A stretch of DNA of 64,000 bases from Arcuatula senhousia (lineage: Eukaryota > Mollusca > Bivalvia > Mytilida > Mytilidae). This document shows positions 46,447 to 59,894 of the stretch, piece after piece. The notes beneath the pieces are model-generated. The model was given only the letters and a program-made list of their open reading frames with translations, was not told the DNA's origin and did no database searches. Position numbers and translations under genes: made by a program. Numbering within the stretch: the first letter of the stretch is position 1; the number at the start of each line of letters is the position of its first letter. The stretch lies in contig CAXARO010000254.1 of the NCBI GenBank assembly GCA_963971305.1, positions 1-64,000 on the forward strand, read 5' to 3'.

Positions 46447-47584
46447 GATATTAATTTAAATTAATTAAATCAATTATATGATAAAGGCAAGTTTTACCAA
46501 TTGTGACACAAAATACTCAAATTACATGCACGACATGTGTACTGAATGGAAATAGCAAAAGGGAAAAGCGGTTGATTTCTGTGGTCAAGTGTAGTTTAGA
46601 AATGTGTTTCTCTTGTATTTTGATTTAAACAGACAGTTGTAAACTTCCGGAAGACGAAAATTATTTTTTTAATAAGAAAATCACACAAATCAGCAAAGTT
46701 AAACTTTGATTTGTCACTGATTTACCAGTTAACATGTCACTTTATTGTTATTTAAATCCGATTCAATTCTATAATGAATAATGAATTTTAATGAAAAAAG
46801 TGTTAATGTTTAAAAATCGCAGTTTTTGGTGAAACTTTTTAGAATGTGTATTAATGTAAGGATACTCTTTAACACTTTGAAACATATTTACCTGTCGATA
46901 ATTATACATCTTGGACTCTTTCAGTAGACTGTGTCTAACTTACATGGCGAAAGTTAATTGTGTTTTGTGTTGATGTTAGGTTCTGTGCACGCTCTAGTTG
47001 TTACTTCATGTGTTTTTTTTAAAGAAATTTGTTCGAATTAAGTAAAAGTTTTTATTTACAGAAAAAAAACCCTCACTTTTAAATCAAAAACTTTATCATA
47101 AATTATCTATTAAAGACGTATCTTCTATTACATGTATCAGAACCGAAAAACATGTGACTTATTTGAGGTTTCGTAAGAAATGAAATATAAGCTATTGGGA
47201 AATGCTGTCGCTTATTACTCTGTATACGAATGTTGATTTATTTGCAGCGTAAATTGTTAAAGGTTATTTCTGTGAAATGATTGTCAACAAGACAGACCTT
47301 AAAAAAAACCCAAAAATTTGACTGAAAACCAGTAAAAAGAGGCCAAGATAAAAAAAAAACTGATGATGTATACTCATTGACTGAAATTTAATGAGGAAAA
47401 TCAGAAAAGGTCCTTTAAAGAACTTACTTACAAAATATTCTTAAATGATGACACCGACCGACTGTTCTTTATGTCCATATTTATATATATCATAATTAAT
47501 AATTCTATCAGAAACATAGGGCATCATATCATTTGATTATATATACAAATCATACAATACAATATCAAATAATATTTCTATTCA
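46447..47584. other. Intergenic, nothing recognised
   Basis: AT-rich; no gene or repeat recognised. Confidence 0.4.
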
Positions 47585-47790
47585 TGGGCCAGTCTTTGTT
47601 TTTTATGTAGAAACTCCCTAACTCTAGGTTACAGCAGGGAACATTTTTTTTCTACTTGCACATGAAGCCTTTCTTTCAGATTCCTCTTGGATTAGTTAAA
47701 CCCCTAGCAGTTGGACACCTTACTCTACGACAGGAAAAATTACCAAACTACACAATTTTAATGGTCATTTATATTTCGATTGACAAGTCT
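47585..47790 (-). repeat. Satellite, orientation A, isolated monomer
   Basis: CATGGGCCAGTCTTTG, CTAACTCTAGGTTACAGCAG, CTACACAATTTTAATGGTC: a single monomer, truncated at both sides. Confidence 0.65.
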
Positions 47791-48185
47791 TTGTTTATAT
47801 AATATAATATAACAATATAAATTTAGTATTAACTTTAAATATTATATTATATTTAATTTCATTAAATTATATAGATAATGCAATATGATAAAAAAGTATA
47901 TAATGACACATTATATTACGCAAATGATATTTTTGTATTATATTGTATTATGATATAACGATTTGTATAATATAATAAAATATGACAATGATATTATTAA
48001 TGTTTGTTCATTATATTGTATTGCATTAGATACAATATAGTATAATATAATATAATATAATTTATGAAATAAAACATAATGAATACGATATATTATATAA
48101 TCAGTAATATATTTTATTTTATTATATTATTTATAATATCATATTATATCATATATATAATAAACAATAAATATGCAGTTTATTG
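47791..48185. repeat. AT-only low-complexity tract
   Basis: Almost pure TATAATATAA-type sequence for about 400 bp, with many self-complementary stretches. Confidence 0.85.
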
Positions 48186-49384
48186 TTTATAATAACGTAA
48201 GTGCACACATTGGTTAGATAAAATGCATAAAAAGAAGCCCATATATTGTTAATATTCATGTACATTTACCCTGAGAAAAAATGTACCTTATACATTTTCG
48301 TCGAAGTTTAACATCCCGCTATAAATCTGTTATTGTCTGGATATACATTTTACGACATGAAAATTTCTACCTTCAGTTACACTAAAAAAAATTTCAGAAC
48401 AGATGTACATTGCAACTGTTGGTTAGAATATGCGGCCAACATTATGTTCATCTTTTTACAGAGAAAGAGGCTAAAAATGTCAAAAATAGCGGTTTTTAAA
48501 GAAGTTCACCAAGGTTTCTGTAGTTCAAAAAGGTAAACAATTCATGCACGATTTATGACATTTTATTAATTATAGGGTCATATGAACATTCTAGCAGCAT
48601 TATGTTGTAGTTGTCTCGAAGTTGAAATTTTTTTTTGCCCTTTCCGAACATACTACTTTAAAAGACTTGAGGCAATGTATTAAGACATGTTTTAATATAT
48701 AAATCATGTAAATATTCATTAAGAAACGGCGCTTTAATGAATTTGACAGTGTTTTTTTTTATTTTATTAAATTAATTTCATTTATTTATTTATTTGTTTG
48801 TTTATTTCTAGTTTTATTAAAAGTACGGTTCACTTGTGATGAAAAAAGATTTCTGTTAGAAAGATAAGAAACAAGTTAAAAGTTCCGTTACTGAGAGGAA
48901 AATTTAAAATATATAACTACAGGAATATGGCGCATGCCTTTTGATAATCATGAATATAGACCCGTGCCTTTGAAGCAAGGAGAGTGAATGTATTTTTTTT
49001 CAAAGATACATGTATTTACCTTAGTTTGATGCGCCCTGTTGATTTCTTGTTTGTATTCAATTTGATGAAATATGTCAATTTAACATGTGATAGTCGGGCA
49101 ATGTACATGTGTATATGAAGTACGTATTTCTTTTCCAGACTTGTATTTAACTTGTAAATTAACACAGGTGTGAACTTTAATACACAGTTTAAGCGTTATC
49201 GACATTTAGCATATTATTCTTATTTAACTGGAGCCAGAGACCGTCTTAAACTTACAATAAAGTGCGAAAGTTAATTCCAACAGCAAAAGAAGCGCTATTC
49301 CTTTGATCCTTCATGATCATGTTAATATTTTATCAAAAAAGAAGTTTAAACCAATTTGCAAATAACATCAATAATTAGGACAGA
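48186..49384. other. Intergenic; one exon-like stretch
   Basis: 48462-48533 is bounded by TCTTTTTACAG and AAAAAG-GTAAAC and holds ATG TCA AAA. It could be a short first coding exon, but no second exon was found. Confidence 0.3.
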
Positions 49385-49590
49385 CTTTCAGCAGCAGCTG
49401 CTCACTCTTTTGGAGAACCTTAACTCACTCTCGTACTGATCTTGTTGTTGATTTCTGTTCAAATATTTTTGTACTTATATTTTTTGTATTTCTTCGTGCT
49501 GTTCCTTTTCGTGTTTACAGTTTTTTTGTTGCCCTTTTAGACTTTTTATACTATAAGGCCTATTGGTGCATCTTTGCTTCTTCCATACAT
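49385..49590 (-). repeat. Repeat R copy 6, solo
   Basis: Minus-strand phrases GATGCACCAATAGGCCTTAT, AAACACGAAAAGGAACAGCA and AAGAGTGAGCAGCTGCTGCT. Strongly diverged. Confidence 0.55.
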
Positions 49591-51041
49591 TAGTTTTAAA
49601 TGTACAAAATACATGTACTTATCAACTTTTACATACTAGCATATCTTAAAAAACTGCATACTGATTCAAAAACATTCAATAACAAATAGTAGTAAAAAAC
49701 AAATACCGCGGAACAACATTTCATAGGAAGCAAACAACAAATGCAGGTCTTCTAACCTTTCCGATATTCAGGTTTTTATACTGAAACATCTCAGAAATGT
49801 TAAAAGACATTAAGATTTCAAAATTTGCCAGCCTGGGAAATTTTTGTAGTATTTGTTTTAGTTTTCAGCAACCTTTAAAACACCGCTAGTAAATATATTA
49901 AACAAAAATTTATGGTAACAATCTTAAGCAGACAAATTGTAATAAATAAACATCTAAACATGATTAAAAACAGCGAGCAGCGACCGGTGGTCACATTGAA
50001 GGCTGCTGGCTGTTTTCCATTGCGGAGTTTTGAAATTTGCGATTATATTGTAGTAGGTTGTAGCGCGTTCACTTATTCCACATCTCATTTTCTTCTATAA
50101 AATCGCTTTGTTTGAAATCGCCTAGAAAAAAATTAAACATTCATTAAAAAAGACTTTGATACATTTTACATGGTGTTTGCAAGGTATTCATTACAAAATT
50201 CTAACAGTGCCTCTAAACAACAGGAGAGCGAATTTTTGTCACTGACATAAATTCTTAAAGCTAGTCATAAAAAAAGTTTTTAAAAAAGTTAAAATAAGTG
50301 TTCAGAGTTTTGACATAATTAATGGCCCCCGCTTTAGTACTTTGTGTCTTAAGACGAATCACAAGGGCTTGAATTCAATCGATTTTGAAACAAGTGTGTG
50401 AAGTCTTGCAAAGATGGTGGCTATACTCCCTTGTGAGTTTCATACACATTTATCGATTATTTCTACATCATGCTCATGTATATTCGATTAATATTTAAGA
50501 TACGGATATAGAGCAACAAACAGACACAGGTAGCCTGGGGGACAACCATTTAATGCTGAGGGGGCCGGCAGTTTGGGTCGAGAATCTTAGGACATATTAT
50601 TCATTTTCTTACAGCAGAGGTCAGTTTATCTATTTCAATAAATTTATAGGCCAGAATATATAATTGCAAAAACTCCCAGTCCCCTCCAAGAATCAAATGG
50701 TCGTTCCTTTATGAAAAGAACAGTTATAACTGACATGTTTGCATATTTAAAACCAACCGTCTGAAATCAAGATACAGAATAGGACAGACATTCAGGGGTA
50801 TTGCACTGTCTAGCAAAGAACTATTTGTAATTCATTTCTTTCTGTCCTCTCTATTGTCAACATAGTGCCCAACTTTTAGATAAATTAAACTGGCCTCAAA
50901 GTCCAAAAAATGTTGATATACTTACATACATCTGTCTTACGAGGAAAGTATTTTAATATTCAAAGACGAGTATTTAACTTAATAAAGAGCTGCACACGGC
51001 TTAAAATATGTTTTTAAATTATAAGTGATTTTCTTCCTTTT
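49591..51041. other. Intergenic; contains one P2 module T fragment
   Basis: 49965-50085 matches 33770-33865 (GAAGGCTGCTGGCTGTTTTC, GTAGCGCGTTCACTTATTCC). The rest shows no gene. Confidence 0.5.
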
Positions 51042-52519
51042 TAGCTCACCTGGCCAAAGGCCATGTGAGCTATTGCCATCACTTGGCGTCCGTCGTCGTC
51101 GTCCGTCGTCGTCGTTAACTTTTCTTTAAACTTCTTCTCCTCTGAAACGGCTGCACAGATTTAAACCAAATTTGGTCTGGTGGTACTTTAGGGTATCCCC
51201 CACAGAACTGATGTGGGGATTTTTGATTCGTCGAAAAACATGGCCGCTGTTGCTAAAAATAGACCAGGGGGGTCAGACTACTGTTTTTGGCTTGTAAATC
51301 AAAAAGTATAAGAGATAGATGAAATCTGATGCCACGCTACTGCTTCAGCATCAAAAGCTCTACAAAAGTCTCCATTGAGTCGAAGTTGTCAGATGACCCC
51401 TTATGGGAGTTACGGCCCCTTAAAGGTGAATATTGGCATTTTTTCATGTTTTTGGCCTATAGAATGAAAACTATTGCAGATAGAGAGAAGCTGTTGCTTG
51501 CTTAAATGTTCAGCTAATTTAGCTCTACAAAAGTCTCCATAAGGTCAAAGTTGTCAGATGACCCCTTATAGGGGTTATGGCCCCTTGAAGGCAAAAAATA
51601 GAGTTTTTGTCCTATAGAATGAAAACTATTGCAGATAGAGAAAAGCTGTTGCTTGCTGAAATGTTCAGCTTGTTTAGCTCTTCACAAGCCTCCATAGGGT
51701 CGAAGTTGTCAGATGACCCCTTATAGGGGTTACGACCCCTTAAAGGCAAAAAATAGTGTTTTTGGCCTATAGAATGAAAACTATTGCAGATAGAGAAAAG
51801 CTGTTGCTTGCTTAAATGTTCAGCTCATTTAGCTCTACAAAAGTCTCCATAGGGTCAAAGTTGTCAGATGACCCTTTATAGGGGTTATGGCCCCTTAAAG
51901 ACAAAAAATAGAGTTTTTGGCCTATAGAATGAAAACTATTGCAGAAAGAGAAAAGCTGTTGCTTGCTTAAATGTTCAGCTCATTTAGCTCTACACAAGTC
52001 TTCATATGGTCGAAGTTGTCAGATGACCCCTTATCGGGGTTACAGCCCCTTTAAGGCAAAAAATAGTGTTTTTGGCCTATGGAATGAAAACTTTTGCAGA
52101 TTGAGAAAAGTTGTTGCTTGCTTAAATGTTCAGCTCATTTAGCTCTACAAAAATTTCCATAGGGTCAAAGTTGCCAGATGACCCCTTATAGTGGTTATGG
52201 CCCCTTAAAGACAAAAAATAGTGTTTTTGGCCTCAAGAAAGAAAACTTTTGCAGATAGAGAAAAGATGTTGCTTGCTTAAATGTTCAGCTTATTAGCTCA
52301 ACAAAAGTCTTTTTAGGGTCGAAGTTGTCAGATGACCCCTTTAAGGGGTAATGGCCCTTTAAAGGTGAAAAATAATGTTTTTTGCTTTGGAATGAAAACT
52401 ATTGCAGATAGAGAAAAGCTTTTTATTGCTTAAACATCCAGCTCATTTATCTATACAAAAGTCCTCAAAGGGTTGACATTAAGACCAGGTGAGCGATTCA
52501 GGCTCCTGGGAGCCTCTTG
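51042..52519 (+). mobile_element. Hairpin-ended element with 155-bp tandem core (family F1, copy 1)
   Basis: The 5' palindrome is at 51042-51072 (TAGCTCAC..GGCC / GGCC..GTGAGCTA), followed by a GTCCGTCGTCGTCG microsatellite. The core has seven units; the marker GTCAGATGACCC falls at 51388, 51553, 51708, 51863, 52018, 52173 (as GCCAGATG) and 52327, a period of 155 bp. An inverted copy of the tip (GGTGAGC) follows, then a GGCTCC/GGAGCC hairpin at 52501-52514 and TCTTG. No proteins. The design matches pearl/CvA-type bivalve elements and Helentron-associated elements. Insertion is in a T run without obvious target duplication. Confidence 0.75.
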
Positions 52520-52726
52520 TTTCTACGATAAATTCAAAATGCTATTAAATGCAAGAACATGACGGTCTTTCGTGCATCTTGAGGTATTCTTAAATGTATC
52601 TTTTTATATTGTAGAGAGATCAATCCAAATACATGTATATGATTTTACGTGTGTCAAATCAGTTTTGTATAATTTACTAATGAAATATGTTTAAACTTAA
52701 GTCCTTTGTGTTTTTCTTCTGATAAT

Positions 52727-54476
52727 TAAGGTCTTTCCCTTTCCAAAAGGAAAGACCTAATTGTATTTCTTCTGATTATTAAGGTCTTTCTCTTTCTGTA
52801 GGAAAGACCTTATTGTATTTCTAAGATTTTTTTTCCGTCACAAAAAAGAAAGAAATACTTAACGTATCATTACGAAACTTCATTCCATTAGCTGACACTA
52901 TGATGGCATGTCTTGAGCTATCCTGCAAAACCGATCTATTTTTAGTAACGGAGTTGCTGAACTCATGACAATAGTTCGTAACAAAAAAAAATGATTCACT
53001 TCCTGGTTACGCGTTTTTGAGTAGAAACCTGTCGCGACACGTCAATTTTTTTTCTTCAAAACGGTTAGTCCTAGACAATAGTTCGTAACAAAAAAAAATG
53101 ATTCACTTCCTGGTTACGCGTTTTTGAGTAGAAACCTGTCGCGACACGTCAATTTTTTTTCTTCAAAACGGTTAGTCCTAGAGAATTGGGATTTTCACCA
53201 ATCATCCTAGGTGACATATGTTTCATTCAAAAATGTCAAGGTCAAAGGTCAAATCTCAAGGTCAGAGGTCATGGTACACCTTGTTACTAGTTTAGCTCAA
53301 AAACCATACAAAATTTAAGCAGACATGTAATGAAGAAAACAGTAGTCTTAATTAGACCTTTATTTGATATTAAATTTCGGACACTGTTTTAAACCGTTTT
53401 CGAGTTATGCCCCTTAACGCGTTTCGGCTAAACGGTTTTTGGCTTATAACTTAAAAACGGTTTGAGATGACATGTGAACTTATGGGTATTTGAGACCGTA
53501 AACTTATGCCTTTCGATATAAAACCAAAGTCGCATGGCTACGGACAACCATTTACAAAATGGCCGCCATCAGGAACTGTTTTTTGAGTATAACACATAAC
53601 TGTAAAAAAATTAAGCGGACAATACACGAAAAAGTGTTTGCCACGTCGAAAGCTACAAAAAATGTTTTGGTTGCGAAAGCATAAAACTTGTCGTTTTTGA
53701 GTAATGGCTCTTTATTCATTTTTTGAAAATGTTCATTTTTAATTATTACTTTTAAACGGTAACAGACGGTGAATAAAATCTAGTTTCATTTGACAGAGAA
53801 TTAAAATTCGTACAATTTGAGTCCAAAAAGTGTATGATTCGGTTGATCGGTTTGAAAATGGCGACCTAAACAAGTTTCGCGAAACACGTTTTTTGTCCAT
53901 AACTTGATAGTAAAGTTAACATGTCACTTAAATGAATCAGAATTCAATGAGCTACAATTTGAGTCCGAAAAGTGTACGAATCGGTTGACTGTTTTCAAAA
54001 TGGCGGCCAAAACAAGTTTCGCGAAAAACGGTTTTTGCCCATAATTTGAAAATCGTAAAAGATAGTATATTAAACATGTATACATTAATGAATCAGAATG
54101 CAAATTGCTACAATTTGAGTCAAAGGTCAAAGTCATGGGTCAAGGTCATTTCCTAGCAACAAGGTTACATCAATGAAAAGTCCATAGCAACCATATGTTT
54201 TTTCTAACCAACACTACCTTCTGAGTTTAGAGTTAGTTTTCTAATCGGAAGTGACCTTATGTCCATAGCAACCGACAAAAAGTCCTTAACAACCATTCTT
54301 TTACATCTGACACTAAGGCCCTTGATCTTTATTCTGGAACCTATATGATAACTTATTGCAACATCTTATCGTGAACAAAACGGCTCAATTGTCCTAAGTA
54401 CTTGTAAAGGACACCATAACATTAACTAGAGACAGGGAAAGACCTCTCATTTGTTCTCAGAACAAATGGCATTTTA
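52727..54476 (+). mobile_element. Hairpin-ended element, family F4, copy 1
   Basis: Two successive 5' palindromes (52727-52760 and 52788-52822, arms GGTCTTTCC / GGAAAGACC) start the copy. Internal words such as CAATTTGAGTCCGAAAAGTG, AACGGTTTTTGCCCATAA and AAAATGGCGGCC recur. It ends with GGGAAAGACC and an ATTTGTTC/GAACAAAT hairpin (54446-54467). 52967-53180 is an exact 107-bp tandem duplication. No coding capacity. Confidence 0.65.
52967..53180. repeat. Exact 107-bp tandem duplication
   Basis: Two identical 107-bp units (start GACAATAGTTCGTAAC, end GGTTAGTCCTA) at 52967 and 53074, inside the F4 copy. Recent by identity. Confidence 0.9.
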
Positions 54477-55375
54477 ATTATAACTACTATTTTTATTTTT
54501 TTTTTCGCGGTCACTATAACAAAAGTGTCGCGACATATCATTTCGATACTTAGTACCATTAAACCATTAACTGACATTGCCTGGGCTTGACTTGACAAAT
54601 CCCGCACAACCGATCTATTTAGTAACGGAGTTATCTCCCCAAACATTGTTTACCCTTACCCGCAGATAAACTCAAAAACTCTAACCGGTATAAAAAATCT
54701 AGAGTGTGGAAATTGCTACCTGACTTCTGGCCATGATTCGTCATGCAAATTTGTTTGAACATTTTCCTGGTTACTCATTTTTGAAGCAAAGTTTGTCGAA
54801 AACATTAAAGTTGGACGATTTCGATAAATTTGGGTTCAAAGTAGATTCGGAGGTCCTGATTTTATATGTGGTGTCAAACAATTTTTTTTAATCCACCATT
54901 TTCAAAATGGCTGCCATTGAATTTTTTTTTCCTCTATAATTCGAAAACAATAAAAAAAATTGAAGCGCAAAATAAATTGGAAAACATGTTCCTCTCATTG
55001 AGATCTACATTTTACATAACAGGTCGAACACTGTAGGAAAACCGTTTTTGGGTTACAGCCCTCGGTGCGTTTCGGTTAAACTGTTTTTTGGCTATAACTC
55101 GAAAACGATTACAGATAATATAGTAGACATATAGGTTATTTGTGACCGTCATCTGATGCTCTTTAATTTGAGACCAAAGTCGAATGGCTAATGGCAGCCA
55201 TTTTTAAAATGACCGCCATGCATCTTGTTGCAACCATTAGTAAATCTATGCATTGTTGTTTGATGTCACAGACAACAGTTTATTTATAACAGACAATGTC
55301 AATAACTTCATTTCTATTGGATTACACAGAGGGAAAGACTTCGCGATCGTTCTTTGAACGATTGTAATTTAATTA
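54477..55375 (+). mobile_element. Family F4, copy 2 (5' tip missing)
   Basis: The interior parallels copy 1 (GTGTCGCGACATATCATTTC, CCGATCTATTTAGTAACGGA, GTTTCGGTTAAACTG, CAAAGTCGAATGGCTAATGG). It ends with GGGAAAGACTTC and an ATCGTTC/GAACGAT hairpin near 55349-55365. Confidence 0.6.
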
Positions 55376-55384
55376 TTTTTATTA

Positions 55385-56100
55385 TCTTTTTCAGTACAGT
55401 GGAAAGACCTGACTGTATTTCTTTTGATTATTGTTCTTTTTTCAGCGAGCCAAATAACAAAAGTGTCGCGACATATCTTTTTGATACCATTATTCAGTCA
55501 TACTCTTACTCGCTTTGACTGGCGCTGAAACACCAATCTATTCTTAGTGCCCGTCATTCAAAAATCTTGTCTGCAAGAAAAAAACTCAGAAACCATAACG
55601 GAAGTTAAATATCTGAAGCAGGGAAAATTGAAGCAAATATGTATTGGGGAAAATACTCTTCTCATTTAGACCTTTATTTGATATAAAGGGTCGAACAATG
55701 TACGACACACCGTTTTCGAGTTGTGGCCCTTAATGCGTCAGAGATAATATGGTAAACACATTGGCTTATTGTAACCGTCATTATGAGTACTTCAATTTAA
55801 GATCAAAGTCGAATGGTTAATGGCAGCCAATTTTATCAAAAACACGCACTTCAGCGTTTCATAACCATCGAATTTTAGCATTGCCAATGACAACCATTGT
55901 ATCAAACCGACCGTCAAACCTTAGCTTAAAGAAAAAACGCATTTTGGTGTGGACCATCTCACCTCGGCATGTGAATTTCATCGCACATCGGCGTTTTTAC
56001 TGACAGCCATTGTCTTACGGCACCATCGCACTTCGGAAAAAAAAACACGCACTCGGCGTTAGACCATCTCACTTCTGAGGACCATCGGGGTACTGAGTCT
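55385..56100 (+). mobile_element. Family F4, copy 3, truncated, ending in CGCACTTCGG-type repeats
   Basis: Starts GTGGAAAGACCTGACTGTAT and AAGTGTCGCGACATATC, parallel to copies 1 and 2. It loses similarity after about 55840 and passes into short words (CACGCACTTCAGCG, CATCTCACCTCGGC, CACGCACTCGGCG) that repeat irregularly to 56100. Confidence 0.5.
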
Positions 56101-57330
56101 TACATATATACCAAAAAATCCCTATCAATGAAGCGTTTCCTTTCAGTATTCAAAGAAGGACATTCCATAATTTAAATGATATTCACAACTACTGAACTAT
56201 TGCAAAGGGGACATATTCTTCCATTTCAGGGTTTTTTGTTGCTTCACCCATAGTATTTTTATTTAATGCAACAGCAGCATTTGTTTTATTTACAGAAACG
56301 TTTGCTTCATCCATGATATTATCATTTTATATTATCATACAGAAGTAGCATGTACTGTTAAAGCTTACATCAACCATATTCATATTGAATTGTTTTAAGG
56401 TAATCCTGATGGTAGATAAATGTTGTTGGTTTAGTTACCGAGCCTAGAAAAGAAGTCAAAATAAGATATATAATTAAAAATATGTATTTGGTAAATGCAA
56501 ATACAAAGTTAACGCTGCACAAATTCCAAAAAAAAAACAAGCCAAGGATTTCTGGGGGTTCAGGATGTGAATTAAGAAACAAACCATGAGAAAATATAAA
56601 TTTAGTTAATAAGCACAACTAAGCAGATTTGAAGATTACACATTAAACCTTTATCGTTTAATTCCTTTAAGCTCTGTACACGTTTTGATACTATATCAAA
56701 GGTATTTTCATATATTTCAGAAAAAAATCCGTTGTACAAACAATGACCTCCCTTTACCATACCATGACGAAATTGCATTACCAAACAGTTTACGATATGC
56801 CACTATACTACCTGTGATTGTTGTAATTTGTAATTATTGTACAGTCGATTTGTTAAGTTGTTATGCAAATTTGCTCAAAATATTGTGAAAGCATGGAGTT
56901 TGGCTTGGTGGTAGAAAAAGGCATACATAACAATATAAGCTATAGACCTTACTCGAAATTCAAAATGGCGGACATCTTTAAGGTGGCTACCAGATGGAAA
57001 ATGAGATTAAGAAAAAATTCATTTGAAAATTCATCAAAAATTTTATTTTGATGGAAAAGGCACAAAATTAAAACTATAAACAGGAAAAAATATTCTTAAC
57101 AATAAAATACCTGATTTTTGTTCTTAGAATTGAAAAAAAGCTGTCATTTTAGAGATGACGACCAAAGATATAGCATACATATCTACCATATCAAATCATT
57201 TATTTATGACTAATATGTGAATGACCAGCAATTGGTGTATGCTAAATTGAAAATTAAAAGAATCAAGATTCTGTGTAAAGATACCAGGCGGGAATTGTAC
57301 ATTAATGGACTACGTATAAAAAAACTGAAA
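56101..57330. other. Intergenic, nothing recognised
   Basis: AT-rich; short frames without recognisable features. Confidence 0.4.
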
Positions 57331-57334
57331 AAAA

Positions 57335-57402
57335 AACAAAGACACACCAATGGCGCATTCGAGTGTCTAAAGTCCGAAAGGGCAACAACAGAACCGGTGT
57401 TA
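57335..57402 (+). repeat. Repeat R copy 7, truncated at the C-rich module
   Basis: CACACCAATGGCGCATTCGA, AGTCCGAAAGGGCAACAACA, then a sharp switch at CCGG|TGTTACATACTAG, the same junction as at 62905. Confidence 0.7.
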
Positions 57403-57605
57403 CATACTAGTTTTTCCCCCATACTAGAATTTCCCCCCGGAAAAATGAGTATATACTGAGCTTTCCCCCCGGAAGATCTAGTATATACTAGATTTTCCCC
57501 CCGGGGAAAAATGAGTATATACTACGTTTTCCCCCAGGGGAAAATCTGGTATGTGTAAACACATACTCATTTCCCCATACTGGTCTTTCCCCCGAGTATT
57601 CAAGA
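57403..57605 (+). repeat. C6GG / AGTATATACT module, copy 1
   Basis: Units of about 30 bp alternate TTTCCCCCCGG with the palindrome AGTATATACT (three times), opening with TGTTACATACTAG. Confidence 0.75.
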
Positions 57606-58325
57606 CCGTTGCACTATTACTAACTGTGAAAGAGGTGAGACTTTCAATATCTTTAAGATAATTACTTAGAATTTAAGTCTAAGAGTATCATTTTTTTATT
57701 ATTATATATAGTGCGGATGTAATATCATAGATGTCTGCAAAGATTTGAGAAGGGAAATCTTTAGTGTTTGTGCTTAGATTTAAGAATGTAAAGACCATGC
57801 GGATTTCAGTTTTCATACCAAAATTTTCAGTCAATTAGGAATATCCCTTATACATGTTATGGTTAATATCGTAGTCAACGTGACAGAGAGAAATAACTAT
57901 CTATCAACCTATTCATGATCATCTAAAAAAAGAGCCTTAAATGCTATAATATTACTGTTGAACCACTTCTACAAATTAAAGCAATTGCACAAATAGAATT
58001 GTTTCGAGTGTCCCAATAACGTGGACCGTGACCATAGAAATGCACCGGCGTCCGTTTGTTTGTGTGTCCGTCACAGTTTATGTATTTAGTAACTGTTATT
58101 TGCAGGCTTTTGATATTTGGTATTCAGCTTTAGGTAGGAGTCTCAAATGGTGGACTACGTTTTCAGTACTGTCTCTTATCTGTTTCCTTTTGTAACAAAA
58201 TGACATAGAATATTTTACTCTTGGGGGAGACAAAAATTATGTTCTTGTATTTAATTAATTCATGAAAGCTTCGTTTACAATGCCTGTTTTGATATTTTTT
58301 AACTCACATTGATGTTTATGCTTTT
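57606..58325. other. Intergenic; remnant of a hairpin-type element
   Basis: 57995-58230 has CGGCGTCCGTTTGTTTGTGT, GTCCGTCACAGTTTATG and CTTTTGATATTTGGTATTCA, words shared in style with F2. The boundaries are not visible. The rest is unremarkable. Confidence 0.4.
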
Positions 58326-59473
58326 TAGCTCACCTTGCCGAAGGCAATGTGAGCTTTTGCAATCACTTGGCGTCCGTCGTCCGTCGTCCGTCGTCCGTCG
58401 TCCGTCGTTCAACTTTTCAAAAATCTTCTTCTCTGAAACCGCTTGGCCAAATGTATTGAAACTTAGTAGGGTTGTTCTGTAGTATATCCTCTACAAATTT
58501 ATCGTTCGAAATTTTGATTCGACAAAAAACATGGTCGCCATGGCTAAAAATAGAACATAGGGGTAAATTGCAGTTTTTTGCAAATAACTCAAAAACCGTA
58601 ACAGATATCAAAATTCTGGCAAAGGGTAAAAGTGATCAGCACCTCAAGATCTACCTGCCCAGAAATTTTCAAGAAGATCCAACAACCGATGTAGGAGTTA
58701 TTGCCCTTTTTCTGGATTTTTTCCAAAAAATTACTTATTTAGCCCTATATCTTGAAAACTATACAAGATATTTCAAAAAATTAGATTTCATATGAATAAG
58801 CACATCAAGATCTACAAAAGTTGTAACAGAGTCAAAGTTGTAGGATCGTTCGTTTAGGAGTTATATCCCTTGGATTGTAAAAATTGACCATTTTCACAGT
58901 TTTTTGTTCAACATTTCAAAAATCTTCTTCTCTGAAACTGCTTAATCAAATGAAATGAAACTTAGTAGGGTTGTTTAGTAGTATGTGGTCTACAAAATTA
59001 TCGTTCGAAATTTCGATTCGACAAAAAACATGGCTGCCATGGCTAAAAATAGAACATAAGGGTAAATTGCAGTTTTTTGCAAACTACTCAAAAATGGTAA
59101 CAGATATTAAAATTATATTTGAGTAATAATGATCAGCACATAAAGATCTACCTGCCCTGAAGTTTTGAAGAAGATCTGACAATAGTTGTAGGAGTTATTG
59201 CCCTTTTTCTTTTTTTTCAAATTTTGCTCTTTTAAGACTTATATCTTGAAAACAATACAAGATATTTGAAAAATTTAAATTGCATATGGTTTAGCACATA
59301 AAGATCTAAAAATTATGTAATGGGGTCAAAGTTATAAGACCTTTCTTGATAGAAGTTGTTTCCCTTAGAACATTAAAATTGATAATTCCACAGAGTAGCA
59401 GTCCTTTGTTATATCCAGCATATAAGTATCATCGAATACAAGGTGAGCGATTCAGGCTCCTGGGAGCCTCTAG
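58326..59473 (+). mobile_element. Hairpin-ended element, family F1, copy 2 (different core)
   Basis: 5' palindrome TAGCTCACCTTGCC / GGCAATGTGAGC, then a (GTCCGTC) microsatellite. The core is two direct units of about 499 bp (58414 and 58913, both starting TTTCAAAAATCTTCTTCTCT). The 3' tip AGGTGAGCGATTCAGGCTCC and GGCTCC/GGAGCC hairpin (59455-59468) match copy 1; the end reads TCTAG. The tips match copy 1 but the core does not. Confidence 0.75.
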
Positions 59474-59705
59474 TTCTAATATGTCACATTATGAAACAAA
59501 AAGCCAAATAAGACTAGCTTAATAAAAAAAGAATCTTGAAAATTTTTAAGTTTTAACCAAATATTAAGGAAAAATAAAATGAATTTAAAAACAATTCTTG
59601 CAAAAAGATCAAGTTTTTTTTTCTCAAAGTGTATTATGAGAAGTGTAACATTCACATAGGGATAAAAATTATAGCATTAAATCAAGCAAGACTAAACGGA
59701 GCCTA

Positions 59706-59890
59706 AATATGAAGGGGGAAAGATCAGTATGGATTTGCGAAAAGGGGAAAATCTAGTATATACTCATTTTTCCTACCCAAATTTTAGGGGGGGAAGATTC
59801 AGTATATACTGATATTTCCGGGGGGAAATCTCAGTATATACTGATTTTTCCGGGGGGAAAGATGAGTAGGGGGAAAAACTAGTATGTTAC
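59706..59890 (-). repeat. C6GG / AGTATATACT module, copy 2
   Basis: Reverse-orientation copy with three AGTATATACT palindromes and CCGGGGGGAAA blocks, closing CTAGTATGTTACA. Confidence 0.75.
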
Positions 59891-59894
59891 ACCA

